From Epinephelus fuscoguttatus (lineage: Eukaryota > Chordata > Actinopteri > Perciformes > Serranidae), in assembly GCF_011397635.1 (NCBI RefSeq), contig NC_064753.1:43148322-43212321 (forward strand): a stretch of DNA of 64,000 nucleotides, read 5' to 3'. Each line of letters opens with the position of its first letter. Position 1 is the first letter of the stretch. The notes under the pieces were generated by a model. It was not told the origin of the DNA. It did no database searches and worked only from the letters and a program-made list of their open reading frames with translations. This document shows, piece by piece, positions 34,629 through 49,000 of this stretch. The position numbers were made by a program, and so were the translations under genes.

Positions 34629-36055
34629 GGCAGCTACCCAAACAACTGGTCACTATGCTACTGGTGTTTTCCAGGTAACTGCAGGTTAAATCCAGGAGGA
34701 AAGGTGTGATTAATATGGCTTTTAAATGACTCATTTTTACCATAACTTCACCTCTGTTTCTCAGGACAGATGAAAGGTTGTGTTCAGACTGGCAGCATAA
34801 ATCTGACACCCACATTGAAACCAGATCATTTGGTTTTCCTGTCTGGACCACAGACTGTGGACTGACAAAAGAAGCCCGCGCCAACTTCAAAAAAAATAAT
34901 GATAATAAAAGATTAAGCTTTAAATGGAAACCTATTTAAAACTATGACTTGTGTTTGTGACTTTTATTCAGGCCTTAGTCTGTTACCTAAACTGACCAGG
35001 AGGGCATGTGTGTGTCTATCACCTCAACTCAAAGGATACATTAAAAAAGGGTTTTGTAAATTTTAATAGAGGTGGGTGTACTGCTAGGCAGACGGGAAGG
35101 TAACTGAGGAGTTAATGTGTATACTCTCCTATATATTCCAATGGCTTTTTGGCTGATAGGTGCTGATACCTGCGTATTTTGTCTATTTGTTTAACCCATT
35201 TTTAATCAAACAACTGTTTTCCGTGCTGCTGTGTTTTTCCAGATAACTGTTGGTTAAATGTAGGAGATACAGTGTGATTAATATGGCTTTAAAAGTGACT
35301 CATTTTAACTAGAACCTTTCAGGACTGATGAACGGTTGTGTTCAGACTGGCAGCACAAATCTGACACACTCACACTTTAATCAGATCATTTGTTTGTCCA
35401 AGTCTGGACCACAGGCTGTGAACTGACAGAAGTAGGTTTTTACAGCAGAGATAGCCCACCTCAACTTAAAAAATGCTAATAATAAAACATTAAGTTTTAA
35501 AGGGAAATATATTTCAAACATTAGACCTAGACTTTGGTTTGTGACTTTTATTCAGGCCTTTGATTATTATTAATTTGATCAGGAGGGGATCTGTTTGTTC
35601 ACCACCTGAGCTCAAATGATATATTAGAGATATATAAGGGTTTTCTAAGTTTTAATAGCTCACGACAGTGGTGAGGTGGGTGTACTACTGGGTAGATAAC
35701 TAAGGAGGAAATGAGTATACTATTCTAATGGCTTTTTGGCTGATAGGTGTGTATACTATAAATAGAAGTGGTGGGTATACCTGTGTATTTTTTATTTACT
35801 TAACCCATTTTTAACCAAACAACTGGGTACTTTGCTGCTGGTGTTTTTCCAGTGAACTGTAGGTTAAATGTAGGCGATACGGTGTGATTAATATGGCTTT
35901 AAAAGTGACTAATTTGAACTAGAACCTTTCAGGACAGATGAAAGGTTGTGTTCAGACTGGTGGCACAAATCTGACACACACATTGAAACCAGATCATTTG
36001 TTTTTCCAAGTCTGGACCACAGACTATGTTGACTGACAGAGGAAGCCCACCTCTT
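34629..36055. repeat. Three-copy tandem repeat, unit about 0.57-0.61 kb
   Basis: Each copy includes GTGATTAATATGGCTTTAAAA-like sequence (near 34706, 35273 and 35883), then CAGATGAAAGGTTGTGTTCA, GTCTGGACCACAGACTGTG and GTTTGTGACTTTTATTCAGG (first two copies). The third copy stops early at about 36055. Copies differ by scattered substitutions and small indels, so the duplication is not recent. Non-coding. Confidence 0.8.
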
Positions 36056-36800
36056 TAAACCCAGACAGAGAGACCAGTTCACAAAGCTTCAACTCTTTTT
36101 TTGAAGGTTAATCTGTATACCCTCCACTGCACCACTGGCTCAGATCTAAAGAAGATCCTTGTTGACTCTGATTAAAATGTTGTAGTGCAGGATGCTACTT
36201 ATATTTTGTTTACTGCACTGGATTTCCAACACAGTCGTTCTCCAAGACTTCAGTGCAGAAGTGACATTATGGCAAATCAGATGATCCAGTTGCAGATGTT
36301 GTACATAGTACAATTTAAATGAAATATTGAGCGTCTCGTCTCTGTATGGCTGCTCAAATTAAATGCAAACATAAGTGTGCGGACACACATTGTATTACAT
36401 CTCAAGTCAAAATATAGGATTTTCCTGTGGTCTGAAGATATTGAAATTATTTAAAGTAGGGAAGCAACTAAAATTGTTTCCATTAAAAATTATTCTTTGG
36501 ATTATTGTCTCAATTTAATTGCTTTGTCTATAATATGAAAGAAGGCAGTGAATAATGTCCATAGTTTTCCAGAGTCCAAGATAACATCCTCAGATGTCTC
36601 CATTTCTGCAACCAGTGGTCCCATATCCCAAAATATTCAGTTTACAATTAAAGAGAAACAAGAAAACCAGCAATTAATTATGCAGAAGCTAGAACCAGAC
36701 TCAGAATGATTAATTGGTTATCAAAATAGTTGTCAATTAATTATGAGCATCCTGGAAATGCTTCAAGCATCAGTACACTGCTTCTGGTGATGTCTCATTT

Positions 36801-37317
36801 TAAAGGTCCAGTGTGTAGGATTTAGGGGGATATAATCACAGAAATGGAATAAAATATAATAAGTCTGTTTTCTTTATTGGATTATCACCTTCAAAATAAG
36901 AATCATTATGTGTTTACTTAAAATGAATGGTTTATATCTACATAAGGAGCATCACCATGTTTCATCGGACAAATGAGACACTGGCTTGAGAAAGGGCCGT
37001 TCGCATTTTTGCGTTGGCCAACATTATTAGCAGCCCATCTGCGATAAGATGAACAGCATAGGAAAAACACAGATTTTTATTGTGAAACTACTGTGTTCTG
37101 TGTTCTTATAGTTTAAAATCACAGGGTCTTTTTGTTTTGGGGAGAAAGAGACCTCTGCGGATAATTTGGCTCCCTGTAAAAATCTACTGAACAATGAACA
37201 CTGAAGGAAACTGAATAGGGAGTTCATGCCTGGCACATCAGAGAAACTTCAGCTGGTTGTAATATGTAATCCTCACCGCTAATGCCACTAAATCCAGCAT
37301 CACACTGCTCCGTTAAA
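36801..37317. mobile_element. MITE family A copy, reverse orientation
   Basis: Left end TAAAGGTCCAGTGTGTAGGA then TTTAGGGGGATATAAT; the right end is degenerate (CTAATGCCACTAAATCC). Internal blocks match the family (ATCACCTTCAAAATAAGAAT, TTTATATCTACATAAGGAGC). Non-coding. Confidence 0.75.
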
Positions 37318-40084
37318 CTCAAGGTGTATTGCCAGTATTACGTAAAACAATGACAATGTGTAGACACAGGTGCTTTAGATAAACATTCTAGCCCTCTTCC
37401 AAGTTATTTCACCGCTGTAGTCTCCTAGACGAGACAGTAATTTTCTTACGAAATGCAATTTGTGGTGAGTGTCAGACAGGTGACATACCTCAGCTTTATT
37501 TACCAGGCAACAGTAAACTTTAATGTGCCCTTGAGTAAAGATATCACGTCCTGAAACAAACAAAAGCTAATAAGATGCATAATTTTGAAACGCAGCCGTT
37601 CTCCAAAGCTAGACCCTCCACACAGAAGGGACATTTCTTTTGTATTGTAAAAGACTTTAAACAGTAAACTCTCTGTATTGACTCAGTTGTTTCCGAACCG
37701 GCTCTAAACTGAAATTAAGGAGTTGTCAGTTCAGCCTTGTTTGAATTTAATTAACAAGATCACGTTAAGTGGTCCCACGATAACAGATGGTCACCAGACA
37801 GAGCCCAGACACACTCGCTCATTCATGCAGTGCACTCATGTGCATTGACAGTGGTGGATGTGGGTGTGGGGGGGAGCGGGAGGGGAAGGCGAGCTTGATA
37901 AGAGGCAGTCAGAGGAGGGCGAGTCTGGGCTTGACTGGCAAGTAAGCCAAGAAAATTGTGGGGTTAAAAAAAAGGATGTGAGACTTGGGGAACAAAGATT
38001 ACATGAAGGCAGCAAGTAGTAAGTCTTGTTCTGTGATTGGAATCTATAAATCTTGCAAACATCACAATCCACAGTCGTGTTTAGCATTAAAACATTGTCA
38101 GATTTTAAAACGGTATCAATTACAGCGGTTTAAATACAGAGATCGTTTGGATAAGCTTCAATCTGATTTAACTGTGACATTTTTAACCTTTCAACGCAAG
38201 TACAAGTAATAATTTTTATTAAATTTATTGATTGATGAAACACACCCTGCTGAAAATATTAATTTGCCTTTACAAGAAGATGCTTTTGCTTCTCGAAGCG
38301 TTGGATGTTGGGAGCAGGCACCAGGGAAGCGGGTGGTTATAATTTCCAGCCTTTGGCCGACTCTCGTCTCCCACTCAGTGCTTAGTCATGGATCTCTCTG
38401 CATACACATGTAATAACTCAGCTCACTGATTCTGCCTACACTGCTGATCTAATGCTTACTCCCCCATGCTCTGCATTAGCCCTGTAACATCTCATTTGTT
38501 AAAAGCACCTCGCCATAAAAAGGAAGGTTGGCTTTTATTTCAAGATCTAATTCTGTATCCTCTGTGCCAACTACTAGCCTGCATTGTACTTTAATTATTT
38601 GTTCTAGAGTTGTGGGGGGGTATAATTGAGCTATCATTCAATTCAGAGTTGCATCAATTAGTGAATGAACTGATTAAATTTGCAACCATTTTCTTTATTG
38701 ATTAGAAGTTTCGGTTATTTTTAAGCAAAAATGCCAAATGTTCTCTGGTTTCAGCTTCTCACATATGAGGGGTTTGTTGCTTCTCTTTGTCATATGATAA
38801 TAAATTGAATATATTTGGGTTTTGGAGTGTCACTCGGACAAATAAAGCAAAATGAGGCCATCACCATGGACTCTGAGAAGTTATCACTACCACTTTTCAC
38901 TGTTGTATGCCTCCACAACAACAATGGCCATGTCCGGAAGCATTCTTTATCTATTTTTCCCATTCTCGTGAATACGGTGTGTCAAGAATGCGTTATGGGA
39001 GTTTCTTAAAGGTTGGCACAAATGTTCACTTGGACTCAAGGACAAACTGATGAGATTTTGGTGGTCAAAGGTCACTATGACCTCAGCCAGCATATTTTGA
39101 ACATAACTCAAGAATTTATATGCTAATTATGACAACATTTTACACAAATGTCTAATGAAATAAAATGATCAAGTGATGGAAGTCAAAGGTCAGCTTTACT
39201 GTGACATCATGTTTTGTAAGGACACGTTTTGGATTCACTTTGAAACTGGTGATTGTATAGATCTTGTGTACTGCTGGGTTGAAGATGTGCGTGAAACGTC
39301 CATGTAAATGCAGCAACATTTATATTACAAGCATTGTCCACTGTTTTTGCTGCATATAGGTCTGGACAATAGTGGATGTAAACTGTACCTGTAACTTGAC
39401 TGGTTGTTGAAGGCATACAACTGCAAGGTGGTAATTCTAGTTTTGTAAACATTTCATAATAAATTAATCATTAGTTGCAGCCCTAGTTCAGTTTGATATC
39501 TTGACTTTATGACCTTCAACAAACTAGTTACTTTGAAACATAACCAGTTATCTGGCAATTAAATGTCAATACTTTTTTAATACTGACCAAAATGTGTCAA
39601 TTGCACTGGGTATCAAAAACCAATGAGGGCTGTAAGCTGGCATCAAATGCTCTCTGTGATTAGCACTTCATTTTTTTCATCAATTTTTGTTAAGCTAATT
39701 TTACAAATTTTATGAAGTGTTGTATGTAGGCAATATTTTTGTGCAGCTTCTCGTGTTTAGATAATTATTTTTACTTCCTGTGTTGAATGAAAAAAAGAAA
39801 ACATTCTCAAAGTAAGGTTTCAAAGAAAGTTTTCAATCTTCATATTGGGACTGGCCTTAAACAAATTACAACCATACCTAATGCTAACACAAATGAATAC
39901 AAGACACAGATCCAGCTAGCAAAAGAGTCATGTTTGTCACAGTCATTTTTACCAACACATTTCTCTGTGAGAAAGCTGAAGATTTAAGTTTTTGATCACA
40001 GATTGTATCGGCTGTGTTGACTGAAAATGGCTCATACTGTTTGTAATTGTCATAACTGACTTAAAATCTGCTGTCTTTTGCAGC

Positions 40085-43000
40085 ATGGGGGTCTACGAGG
40101 AGAAAAAGGAAACATGTGGGACCATCTGCCTGAAATACCTCCTGTTTACTTTCAACTTTCTCTTTTGGGTAAGTTTCCACTCGGGTGCAGTTGAGCCTGC
40201 ACAAGGGATTTAATTACACATGTGCTTGTGTTGGTCTGAAGTGGCTCTCAAGCACCTGCATGCTTTCCAAAACGCAGGCGTGTCTTAAGACATTTATGAT
40301 CAGGATGTGTAACTCATCATACAGTCTCTTTTGTCTGTTGATTTGGACATCATTTTTATTGGTTGTAATAAAATTATACTCACAAACAGTAAAATAATTT
40401 ACCAGTGAGTGTGAGTATGAGTATGCATGACAGTTTAGAGACCTGGTATAACTTTGACCTTTTGTACTTGCTGCTGTAGTTTTACTCTCATACAGATTTC
40501 CTGTGGCATTTCAGAAGCACTCGCTCTGAGTTTTACTTCCAAATAAAGTGGTTTAGATATTCAGCAAAGTTTTTTACAAAAACTTTGTTTTATCCGTGTT
40601 TACACCCATTCATTTATCTCAGGGGTTGAATAGTGAAGCCAATGTGGACGTGCCTTAAACCTGCATTCTTTCTATTGGCCAGCAGGGGCAACTCCCCTGG
40701 TTGCAAGAAGAAGTCAGATCGTATAAATATAGAGAATGACCCTGCTTCGCTCTTGATTTATTATCTCAGTACACATTTTCCTCATGAGGTCATGGGCTCA
40801 GTTTCTAGTTTCAAATCTTCTTCAATACAGCATGATGTTCAGTTTGTAAATTGATAAAGCAGGGGATGCTTCAGGGTTGGGCTAAACGATATGGCTCTAA
40901 AATAATATCACGATATTTCAGGGTATTTTGCGATAATATTCTTGACGATATGACAAATTAGTAAAAAATAATAATAATTTAAGAACATAGAATTGCAACA
41001 AAATAAGTTATATAGTTATAGTAGGCAGTTTGCCTTCACATATTCAGTTTTTGTTGAGCTGTGAGTGTCACATAGGTTTACATTACCAACGGTTTATGAC
41101 AAAATCACTTGACGACACAGACTCTCATGAGAGAGGAGAGGGAGAGACGCTGTGCTGCTGCCAGAGGAGCTGCTGAATGAGTTCCCTCTGAGCAGTAAGT
41201 CACTAAAAGAGTCTGAGAAGTCCAGGGCTGTTCATAAAATATTCAGGATGCCACAGTTTATTCCACACTATTGAAACTGCTCCTGTTTTTGGAACCACTG
41301 CGGAGTCGGTAATAATTTTGCTTTCAGCCATGCTTGTTGTTGCTGTGGGTGTCAATATGTCAATAAGTCGAAATATGGCAAGTATATATTAAAAATTATA
41401 CCAGTGTTATCATGAACGAGATGATATGGCAACACCCCTACTTAGGGTCTGGTTACCGTGTTATTGACAAGCTGCTTCCACAATGGCGTCCTCAGGTTCT
41501 CAGTCAGATGCCCCACCCTCTTTTTGAAATATGCTCACTTCTGGTCCCAAAAAAAACAAGATGGCAGCGGCCTAAATGCCAGACTCAAAGCCTCAAAACT
41601 GTAGTCTGCATGGTGGCTATGTCCACTTCTTTTATATAGTCTGTGTTTACAACCTTTCTGTAATCTGTTGACTGGGTGTCAAATCATTATAGAGATTTTG
41701 TTGTGGTTCCACATCTCAGCAGTTGCTTTGGGTGTTTTATTATGCCGGACAACTGAATGATGGTCAGAACTATCAAAGTAAAACACAAATGGTAAACCAG
41801 ATTTTCCTTTTAAACTGTGTGGTATCGGCCATCGAGGTGGGTCAGATTGGTTTTAAGTCTAAAATTAGCCCCCCTCATTTGACTGGCATGAAATTATTAA
41901 TTTTTCAGGCACTTTTCCTCTCAACTTTCCATTCGTATGATTTCACAAAGACATACCTAACCAATAATATTTCATGAATGTAGATCATAGATAAAGTTTG
42001 TGGATTGTCTGAGATGTTGACTGTGTTGAAAATATTATCCAGAAAAACATTTTTACCTCGTTTCCATACCTGTTTGTCTGTGTTGATGTGAGGTGTCTGC
42101 AGCACTCTACAGTGTTGGCAGTGCTTCTGATGTGTCAATTGCTTAAATCCATAAAAACAAATCCGTCTAACTGGTGTTAAAAGAAAGAAGCCAGGGGGAT
42201 CAACGCAGAGGTCTTGATCATTTATCAGAGCCTAAACAAGCCAAACTGTGATATTGATTCAAGTAGTGCGCAGGGCTATTTATGCCTAAATGGTCTGGTT
42301 ATTGTTCTTATCTAGTATTGTTCTTATTTGCACTATGGTCCCGCAACTGATTTAATATAATTTTAACTGGTTTACTGGTGTTTTTATTTGACCTCTGTAT
42401 TTATTTGTTTTATATGCACTCACTTCTACTTTGAGATAGGCCAGTGCAATACCTGTAGTTCCCTTGTTTGTAACCTTACAAACAAGGCAAATGGTTGCAC
42501 TACTCTTGGAACAGTAGTCTGCAACTGTAACACACTCAGCGCACTATGTTGGCAACTTGTCTGTGTTGATTGTATGTATGTATGTATGTGAATATTGCAG
42601 CTGTTTGCACTATACTGCCCAAGACAAATTTCCCTTGCGGGACAATAAAGTTTATCTTATCTTTTCTTATCGTAGAAACTATTCAGACAACACAGCCAAA
42701 CCAAATCCTGATAAAGATAATGAGATAATATTTCTAGTTATAAAATGAAGTGTTTTTCTTTTACAACAGTAATACACACGCTCGCAATAATGTCCTTGTG
42801 ATGACATGAGAAGTGTTCTTTTTACGTGGCGTAAATAGGAAGAATTAGCAGATGATGTTCTTTCTGAACCTTTCTACAAAGCCTTCCTTTTTCAGGCAGC
42901 AGATGAATGCCTGCTGCTATTTAAGTTCATGGAATCAAAGCCAAGTTGCATACTTTTACAGAAGACACAGAAGATGCATTCAAAGCCTTATTCCCCCAAA

Positions 43001-46000
43001 ACTTTCCAGTATCAAGAACGTGGTGTTTGGGAGAAAAGCACTACAAATCAGCGCTTCTGTAATTTGGATGTGCTTTGTGAAAGAGTCAAACATCAGCGCA
43101 GCACCAAAGGAAGAGTTTCTTACTCATTCTCACTCGCAGTTCTGCCCATATGTGATAATCATCTGTCTGCCAAAGAATCGGATCCCTCTCAAATTGGCAG
43201 ACAAACAACACTGAGCCAGTGTTACAAGCCTATGGAAATTTCAGGATATTGTAGTTATTTCCTTGTGATTATTAAATTTTAAAAAATCCTTGAGTGAAGC
43301 TACATGAACCACAGTTATTGAAAGTAAAGAGAATTTCTGAACTCCAGATGCCGAAATGAACACACCCCAGCACTATATTAAAAGTGTTTTGTTGAATGGC
43401 AGCTGTCCATTTACCTCAGGAGTACCATATGTCCCTTTTTCTATTGATGTTCTGTTGGTGTGATTGAATTTTGAGTCAAGACACCAAATTGAGTAAAAAA
43501 AAGAATCAGTGCTGAGGCATTACAGGTGTTACAGCAGGATGAGATGGATTTTTGTTTGTCTGCCTTTTGTGTCTGCGGCTTATGTCGGCAGCGACAAGGA
43601 TGTTTTTCTTTGTGTTAGCTGGCTCGACAATCCCTAAAAACCTTGGTCAGAGATAACAAGTGGCACAAAGGTGGTCTTCAACTTGCTGCGTTAATCCAGG
43701 TTTTCTTCTTCGGGCTTGATGTAAGTTCCAATAAAGCGAGTCAAGCAACACATTCAGCATCATTTGACCCTTAAAGTGATCGATGCCTGTGCTGCATCCT
43801 TTTACCTTAAAGAACATTTTAAAATTCTTACAGTAAAAAGCAACACTGTTGCTTCAAGTAAGGCCAGACAGTAGCACTCACGAAATTAGTAATTGTGTGA
43901 ATTCACAAGTTGCACCCTGTTAATTTTACCACTCCCTTTATTTCTAACATGACACTCTAACATTATAGCCTGCACCTCTTAAACTTTAAACTTGATGCAA
44001 CAGATGTGTTTGCACAATCAAGTTTTTGACCAAATCAAAGTAAAATGAATGTTATTGATTGAATATGATCTGTGGGAAATACATCAGTTTTCTAATTGGT
44101 GTAATATAGCAGTGTAAAAGTCCAAGCTCAAAACCTACTTTTATGGTGTCTCTTAATGTGTGAGCTGTGTACCTGACAGTAATGTTGCCTCTCGTGTGTG
44201 TTTTTAGCGTTTTATTCCCTTTGTACAGCACTTTGGTCAGCGTGAGTTGCTCTTAATTGTGCTTCATAAAAAAAGTTTTGTTCAGTTGAGTAAAATGGAT
44301 TTCAGCAAATCAGGACAAAGCATAAAAACATAATGTAAAGAATCTATATTGCTCATATATCAACTATTAACTATATAGTGACACCGTTTCCATAGGAGTT
44401 GATTAAAAAGGCCATTGTTAGCCGATTTTAAGTTGAAACTCGGAACAAAAACTGGTCCCAACGCGGTTAGCCACTGATCTTGCTTTGTGTACGCCCCTCT
44501 AGTGGTGCATTTAAAAGCACAGTCAAGGATTTGTTTGGCCATGTTGACTTTGGGTTCATGAACTTATCAACACTAATAAGTAAAACGCTATTGTAAAAAT
44601 GTAGTTTGGGTTCTTTCAGTGTTTTCATTTGAAGTAGGTCATTAGATATTCCTCTGTTTGAGGTTGAAATAATTTGCTGTATTGGGATTAATGAAACATT
44701 TTCAGACCACAGTCTACATCTCTGACATTTCACCAGCAGCTACGTTCAAGATAAGGTTGACTTGAAGATGGAAAATAAACATGACTGGCAATCAAAGCCA
44801 TATCTGCGTAAACAAACCTTGTAATCTGGAAGGCCAAGGAGATAACTTTATGTTAACACTACACAACACAAAGCATTCATACTGGCAGCAATGGTTTTGA
44901 TAATGGATATCATTGTGGCGCCAATTACAATGCATCAAAAGTTTCGAATAAAATGCAAAAAAAAATGAAATGCAAATGTGTATTTTTTACGTTCTTATCT
45001 CATTTAACCTTTATCTTTTGTTATTTTAGTTAGCCTATAGGTTTTAGTTTTGATGCATTTTATGTCTGTTTTAGATCATTCTTAACTAGCTACTAACTCA
45101 ATTTTATGAGCTAAATAGCTTTTTGTTTATTGGTTCTTTTTATACCTTTTATCCTATCTTACTGTTTTAGTCTCCTCATGGGGGGTTGGGTTTTCTCTTT
45201 TCTTTTTGTTTTCTGTTTTGTTGTTGTTGGATCTTTGCCTCTGTGAGGCACTTTGTGTTACTGCTGTATGAAAAGTGCCATATAAATAAAGTTGATTTGA
45301 TTTGATTTGATGAAGGCACAGATGTCGTGCATTCACTGTATTTATTCTAATTCATTTCAGTAGCTCTTGTGAATGGGCATATGCGCCGACACAACATCAC
45401 ACATTCACTTCAGGGTCCATTAGATCTATTTGTGTCTCAGTTTTTACCTGTTGAAGCCACTAGAGGTCGCCAAAGTTTGTACTTCTGTTGTGCAGCTTTC
45501 AATTAGACTTGGACAAGATTCACTAATTCCTGTGGTTCATTGAGTTTTAACAGCAGGTGAAGCTACAGCAAGTATCATGTTCAACACAGGAAGTGATTAC
45601 TGCAAAGACAAAAACCCAATTCTGCTTCTTTTGTGGTTTACTGGGCTGGGATCTTTTCTGTGGGTAGCAAGATGATTTTTGAAAAGTTGTGAGATGCTTT
45701 GCTCTATGTATGCTTTTGAAAATATATTGTTTATATTGTTTTATGTGGGTAAAATGATGAATATTCTCTTGAAAGCATCTTAAAGGGAAACACATATTTT
45801 GATCTCACTAGCAACTGGTTACAGGAGGCCTTACGTAGCTTTTGATTCAAGTGGTCATGAGCAAAAACATTGAGAATCCCTGACTCGTATTATTAGGTAG
45901 TGTTCTGAACTGCACCTATAAACTGCACCTGTAAGGACTGAAAGAAAAATCCTGAAATAAATAGCATATAAAGCATTGGTACAGAAGGTACTGCAGCTAA

Positions 46001-49000
46001 TTCCTGCCAATTAAAAAAAGCACTATGGTTACTTTTTAAAATAGTAATGGCAAGTAAAGAGTGTTGATTAAAGCATCTTGTTTAGCCCTGTTGTGTGTGT
46101 TTACCAGCCACACTGTCTCTGGGTGTGGTACAGTCTGAAGCCATCGTCTTCCCTTCTTGTAAATTAAATCTAAATTAGGCCGGCTGTTAGATTGAAGGCT
46201 TTGGCACAGTGACAGATCTCTGTTGCAGTGCTGCTCCATCTGCTGACTCGGCACAGTGATATCTTACTGATTTAATTTTCCTCATGTTTTCATCAACCAT
46301 TATCTTTGATAACGCTGAAGATGTCAGACTGTGACAGTCGTTATTTTCTGGATGGAAGCACTGGTTTTTATGCTGGTTTAGTCCATCCTGTGGGTTTAAG
46401 GATTCTGTTGATTTTCATAGTTCCTCAGACTTTAAACTCAGAACCCTTTTAAAAATGTCTATTCCTCAACCAAAAAGTAGAAAAAGAATAATGTTCAGGG
46501 CCGCAGTTAACAATCATGTAATTTATAGAAACGAATCTGCCAGTTATTGTCTCAATGAATTGTCCAGAGTATGAAATGTAAAAGAAACATTTAAAAATTT
46601 GTGAGGAAAAAAAAAAATGCTTTTGAGGTGAAATGCTCAGTATATTCACGCTTATTTTCAGGTCCTTATTATCATTTTGTCAGCAGCAGTGTCAGCAGCA
46701 CACAGTCCAGCCCCGACCCGCTCCTCTGCACTCCGGTGGTGGGGAATGTGATAATAAGCCAGCTCTAATGAAATACTGAGTGGAATTTAATTTGAGATTT
46801 AAGGTGACACATCTTTCACAATTAAAAGGTGCTTATGGAAAAGTTATGGTACACTGGCACAAACAAAATATCACCGCTGTGTTTAATTGTTTATGAAGTG
46901 GATCTATAGAAACGTGTGAGATAAATTTAAACGTGTGAGAAGTTATTATACATATAATGATTCCTCACATCTAATCTTCCCAATCTGGCTTCAGTTCACC
47001 ACCTCACCATCTGTGTTGCCTGTTTCCCCTGTCTCCAGTATATCCCCCTAAATTCTACACAAGACCTTTAAAATTACCGTAATATTTGACAAAGAAAAGC
47101 ATCTCTCATTAGAAGCTAAAACCAGAGAATATTTGGCATTTTTCTTGAAAAATAACTGAAACAATTAAGTAATTATCATGACAGTTGATTACATTACTGT
47201 CAACTGACTAATTGCTGCAGCTAAATTTCATGTTTTCATCAAACGTGTCACAGGAGTAGTGACAGCCCTGGATTACTGACCTGAGCAGCTCCATTCGGCT
47301 CATTCACAAATATCTGCCACCATAGACTGATTCAAGATTAGATTATCTCGTGTGGCAGTGATGGCTCGTTTGTATCAGGTCACAGTCAACCCCTGGCAGG
47401 CATTTACTTCTTCTTCATCACGTTGAAGCCGACTCGGGTTATAAATAAGTCAAACCTCTTTGTCACTCTCAGGTTTTGTCTCCTCGGTGTTGTACTTTGT
47501 GCCGTCTTGGGGGCCAGAGTCTCAGTCCTTTTGTACCGGTCACTGCCTGAGATCAGACTCTAACCATGTAATCTTCTCCCAGTTGGCAGGGGGCGTTGTG
47601 ATGGCAGTGGGCGTTTGGACCTTGGTGGAGAAGAGCGACTACATCAGCCTTCTCTCCTCCAAGACCTACGCTGCCTCCGCCTACATACTGGTCCTGGCTG
47701 GAGCCATCGTCATGGTAACAGGCGTGCTGGGCTGCTGTGCCACCTTCAGGGAGCAGAGGAAGCTACTGCGAGTGGTAAGAGATCACGTCAGGCAAGAGAT
47801 ATAATAGAAGCTGCACGCTTTGGCAAAATGTTAAAGTGTGTGAAACAGAAATCACTTGTTCTCTGCAACCTGAACACAAACAGTGGGATAATAAGAGTTT
47901 GTTACATATGCATATTTGTTTTTCTGATTTTTTTAAAAAAAAAAATTTTCCTGCGACCACCACCCCTTTTTGGAGGACAACTTTATTTTCATGACCAATT
48001 GTATTTTCAAATATAGTTGGAAATGAACCCAAAAATAATGTTGGAAGATAAAAATAAAAGATGTAACAACATACTCACTATTCATGAAAATGAACAGCAG
48101 TCTTTAGATTTTGATTGGTGTGAGTTAACTTAATTGCCATTAATTATAATTATAGGAACTTGCCTTGGTGAACGGACAGCCTGGGCAACATTCAAGACAG
48201 CACACTAAATACTAAAACCATTATACAAAAAAATACATTTTAAAATCCACAGAATACCAAATTAAGCTGGAGACAAAGAACCCTTAAAGATATACTAGGC
48301 AGGATTTACTGGTTTAAAACAGTATATAGTTATAGTTATACAGAGGGGATCTTAAGGTGCTTTCACACCTAGAGTTGTGTCCTTTGGTCCAAATCAGGGA
48401 CTTATTTTGTTCCAAAGTTGTCTAACTAGAGTTGGTTCGTGTTCTCACGGCAGCAAGCGGACCAGATCAAATGCCTTGTGTGAGAAAGCTGCTCTTGATT
48501 GGTCAGAATTTCCATGTGGGAAAAATCCAGGAAGTAAACAAAACGTTGAAGAAGAGTACACTTGCAAGATAAATGTGACACTTTCTAATGTCACAATGGA
48601 GGGACAACTACGCAGGTTGATTTTAGCGCTGCTCATCGTGGACTATATTGCTGTCATTGTTCATTTTAGTCAAACCATACAGTTTGAAAACGAGGCGCGG
48701 CTCCAACTAGAAAACAATGTTTTGATGCATTGGATGTGCTGAATGTGCATATTAAGGCAGTACAGGAGGAGGTGCACATTAATAATCCTCCAGGACTGTA
48801 ACATGCTCATGTTTAACCCAAACAATGTGTCATGTGACTGCAGTTGGTTCACATCCAGGTCGAACACCTTCTCACCACAAACGAACCGCACCAGAGTTCG
48901 TTTGTAACCGGACTGAGACCACCTCTTCAAGAAGGTCTTGTTTCGTTGTTTTGGTGCACACCCGAATGCCATTGCTGTGTTCACACCTGCCCGAACGAAC

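Larger units (their letters stand above)
34047..40083. other. cd151 intron 1
   Basis: About 6 kb. Holds the three-copy tandem repeat (34629-36055), a MITE family A copy (36801-37317) and degenerate fish repeats of the TTAGTTGCAGCCCTAG type (near 36460-36770 and 38660-39487). No additional gene recognised. Confidence 0.55.
40169..47582. other. cd151 intron between coding exons 1 and 2
   Basis: About 7.4 kb with no second gene. Contains LINE 3' ends near 42590-42670, 44105-44300 and 44995-45320, a TIR-like repeat near 40870-41445 and a short MITE family A end at 47036-47071. The overlapping frames at 42852-43282 resemble no family I know. Confidence 0.5.

Noticed and set aside
34629-36055. Regularly spaced repeats considered as a CRISPR-like or satellite array
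   Set aside because: Only three copies of about 600 bases with gradual divergence and no short repeat-spacer pattern, in a vertebrate intron.
42852-43282. Two overlapping frames of 120 and 117 codons in a cd151 intron
   Set aside because: Neither resembles a known protein, they overlap in different frames, and no splice context or repeat match supports them.
47460-47582. Frame extending upstream of the cd151 exon at 47583
   Set aside because: The upstream codons are intronic read-through. The AG at 47581-47582 restores the conserved tetraspanin sequence in phase with the previous exon.
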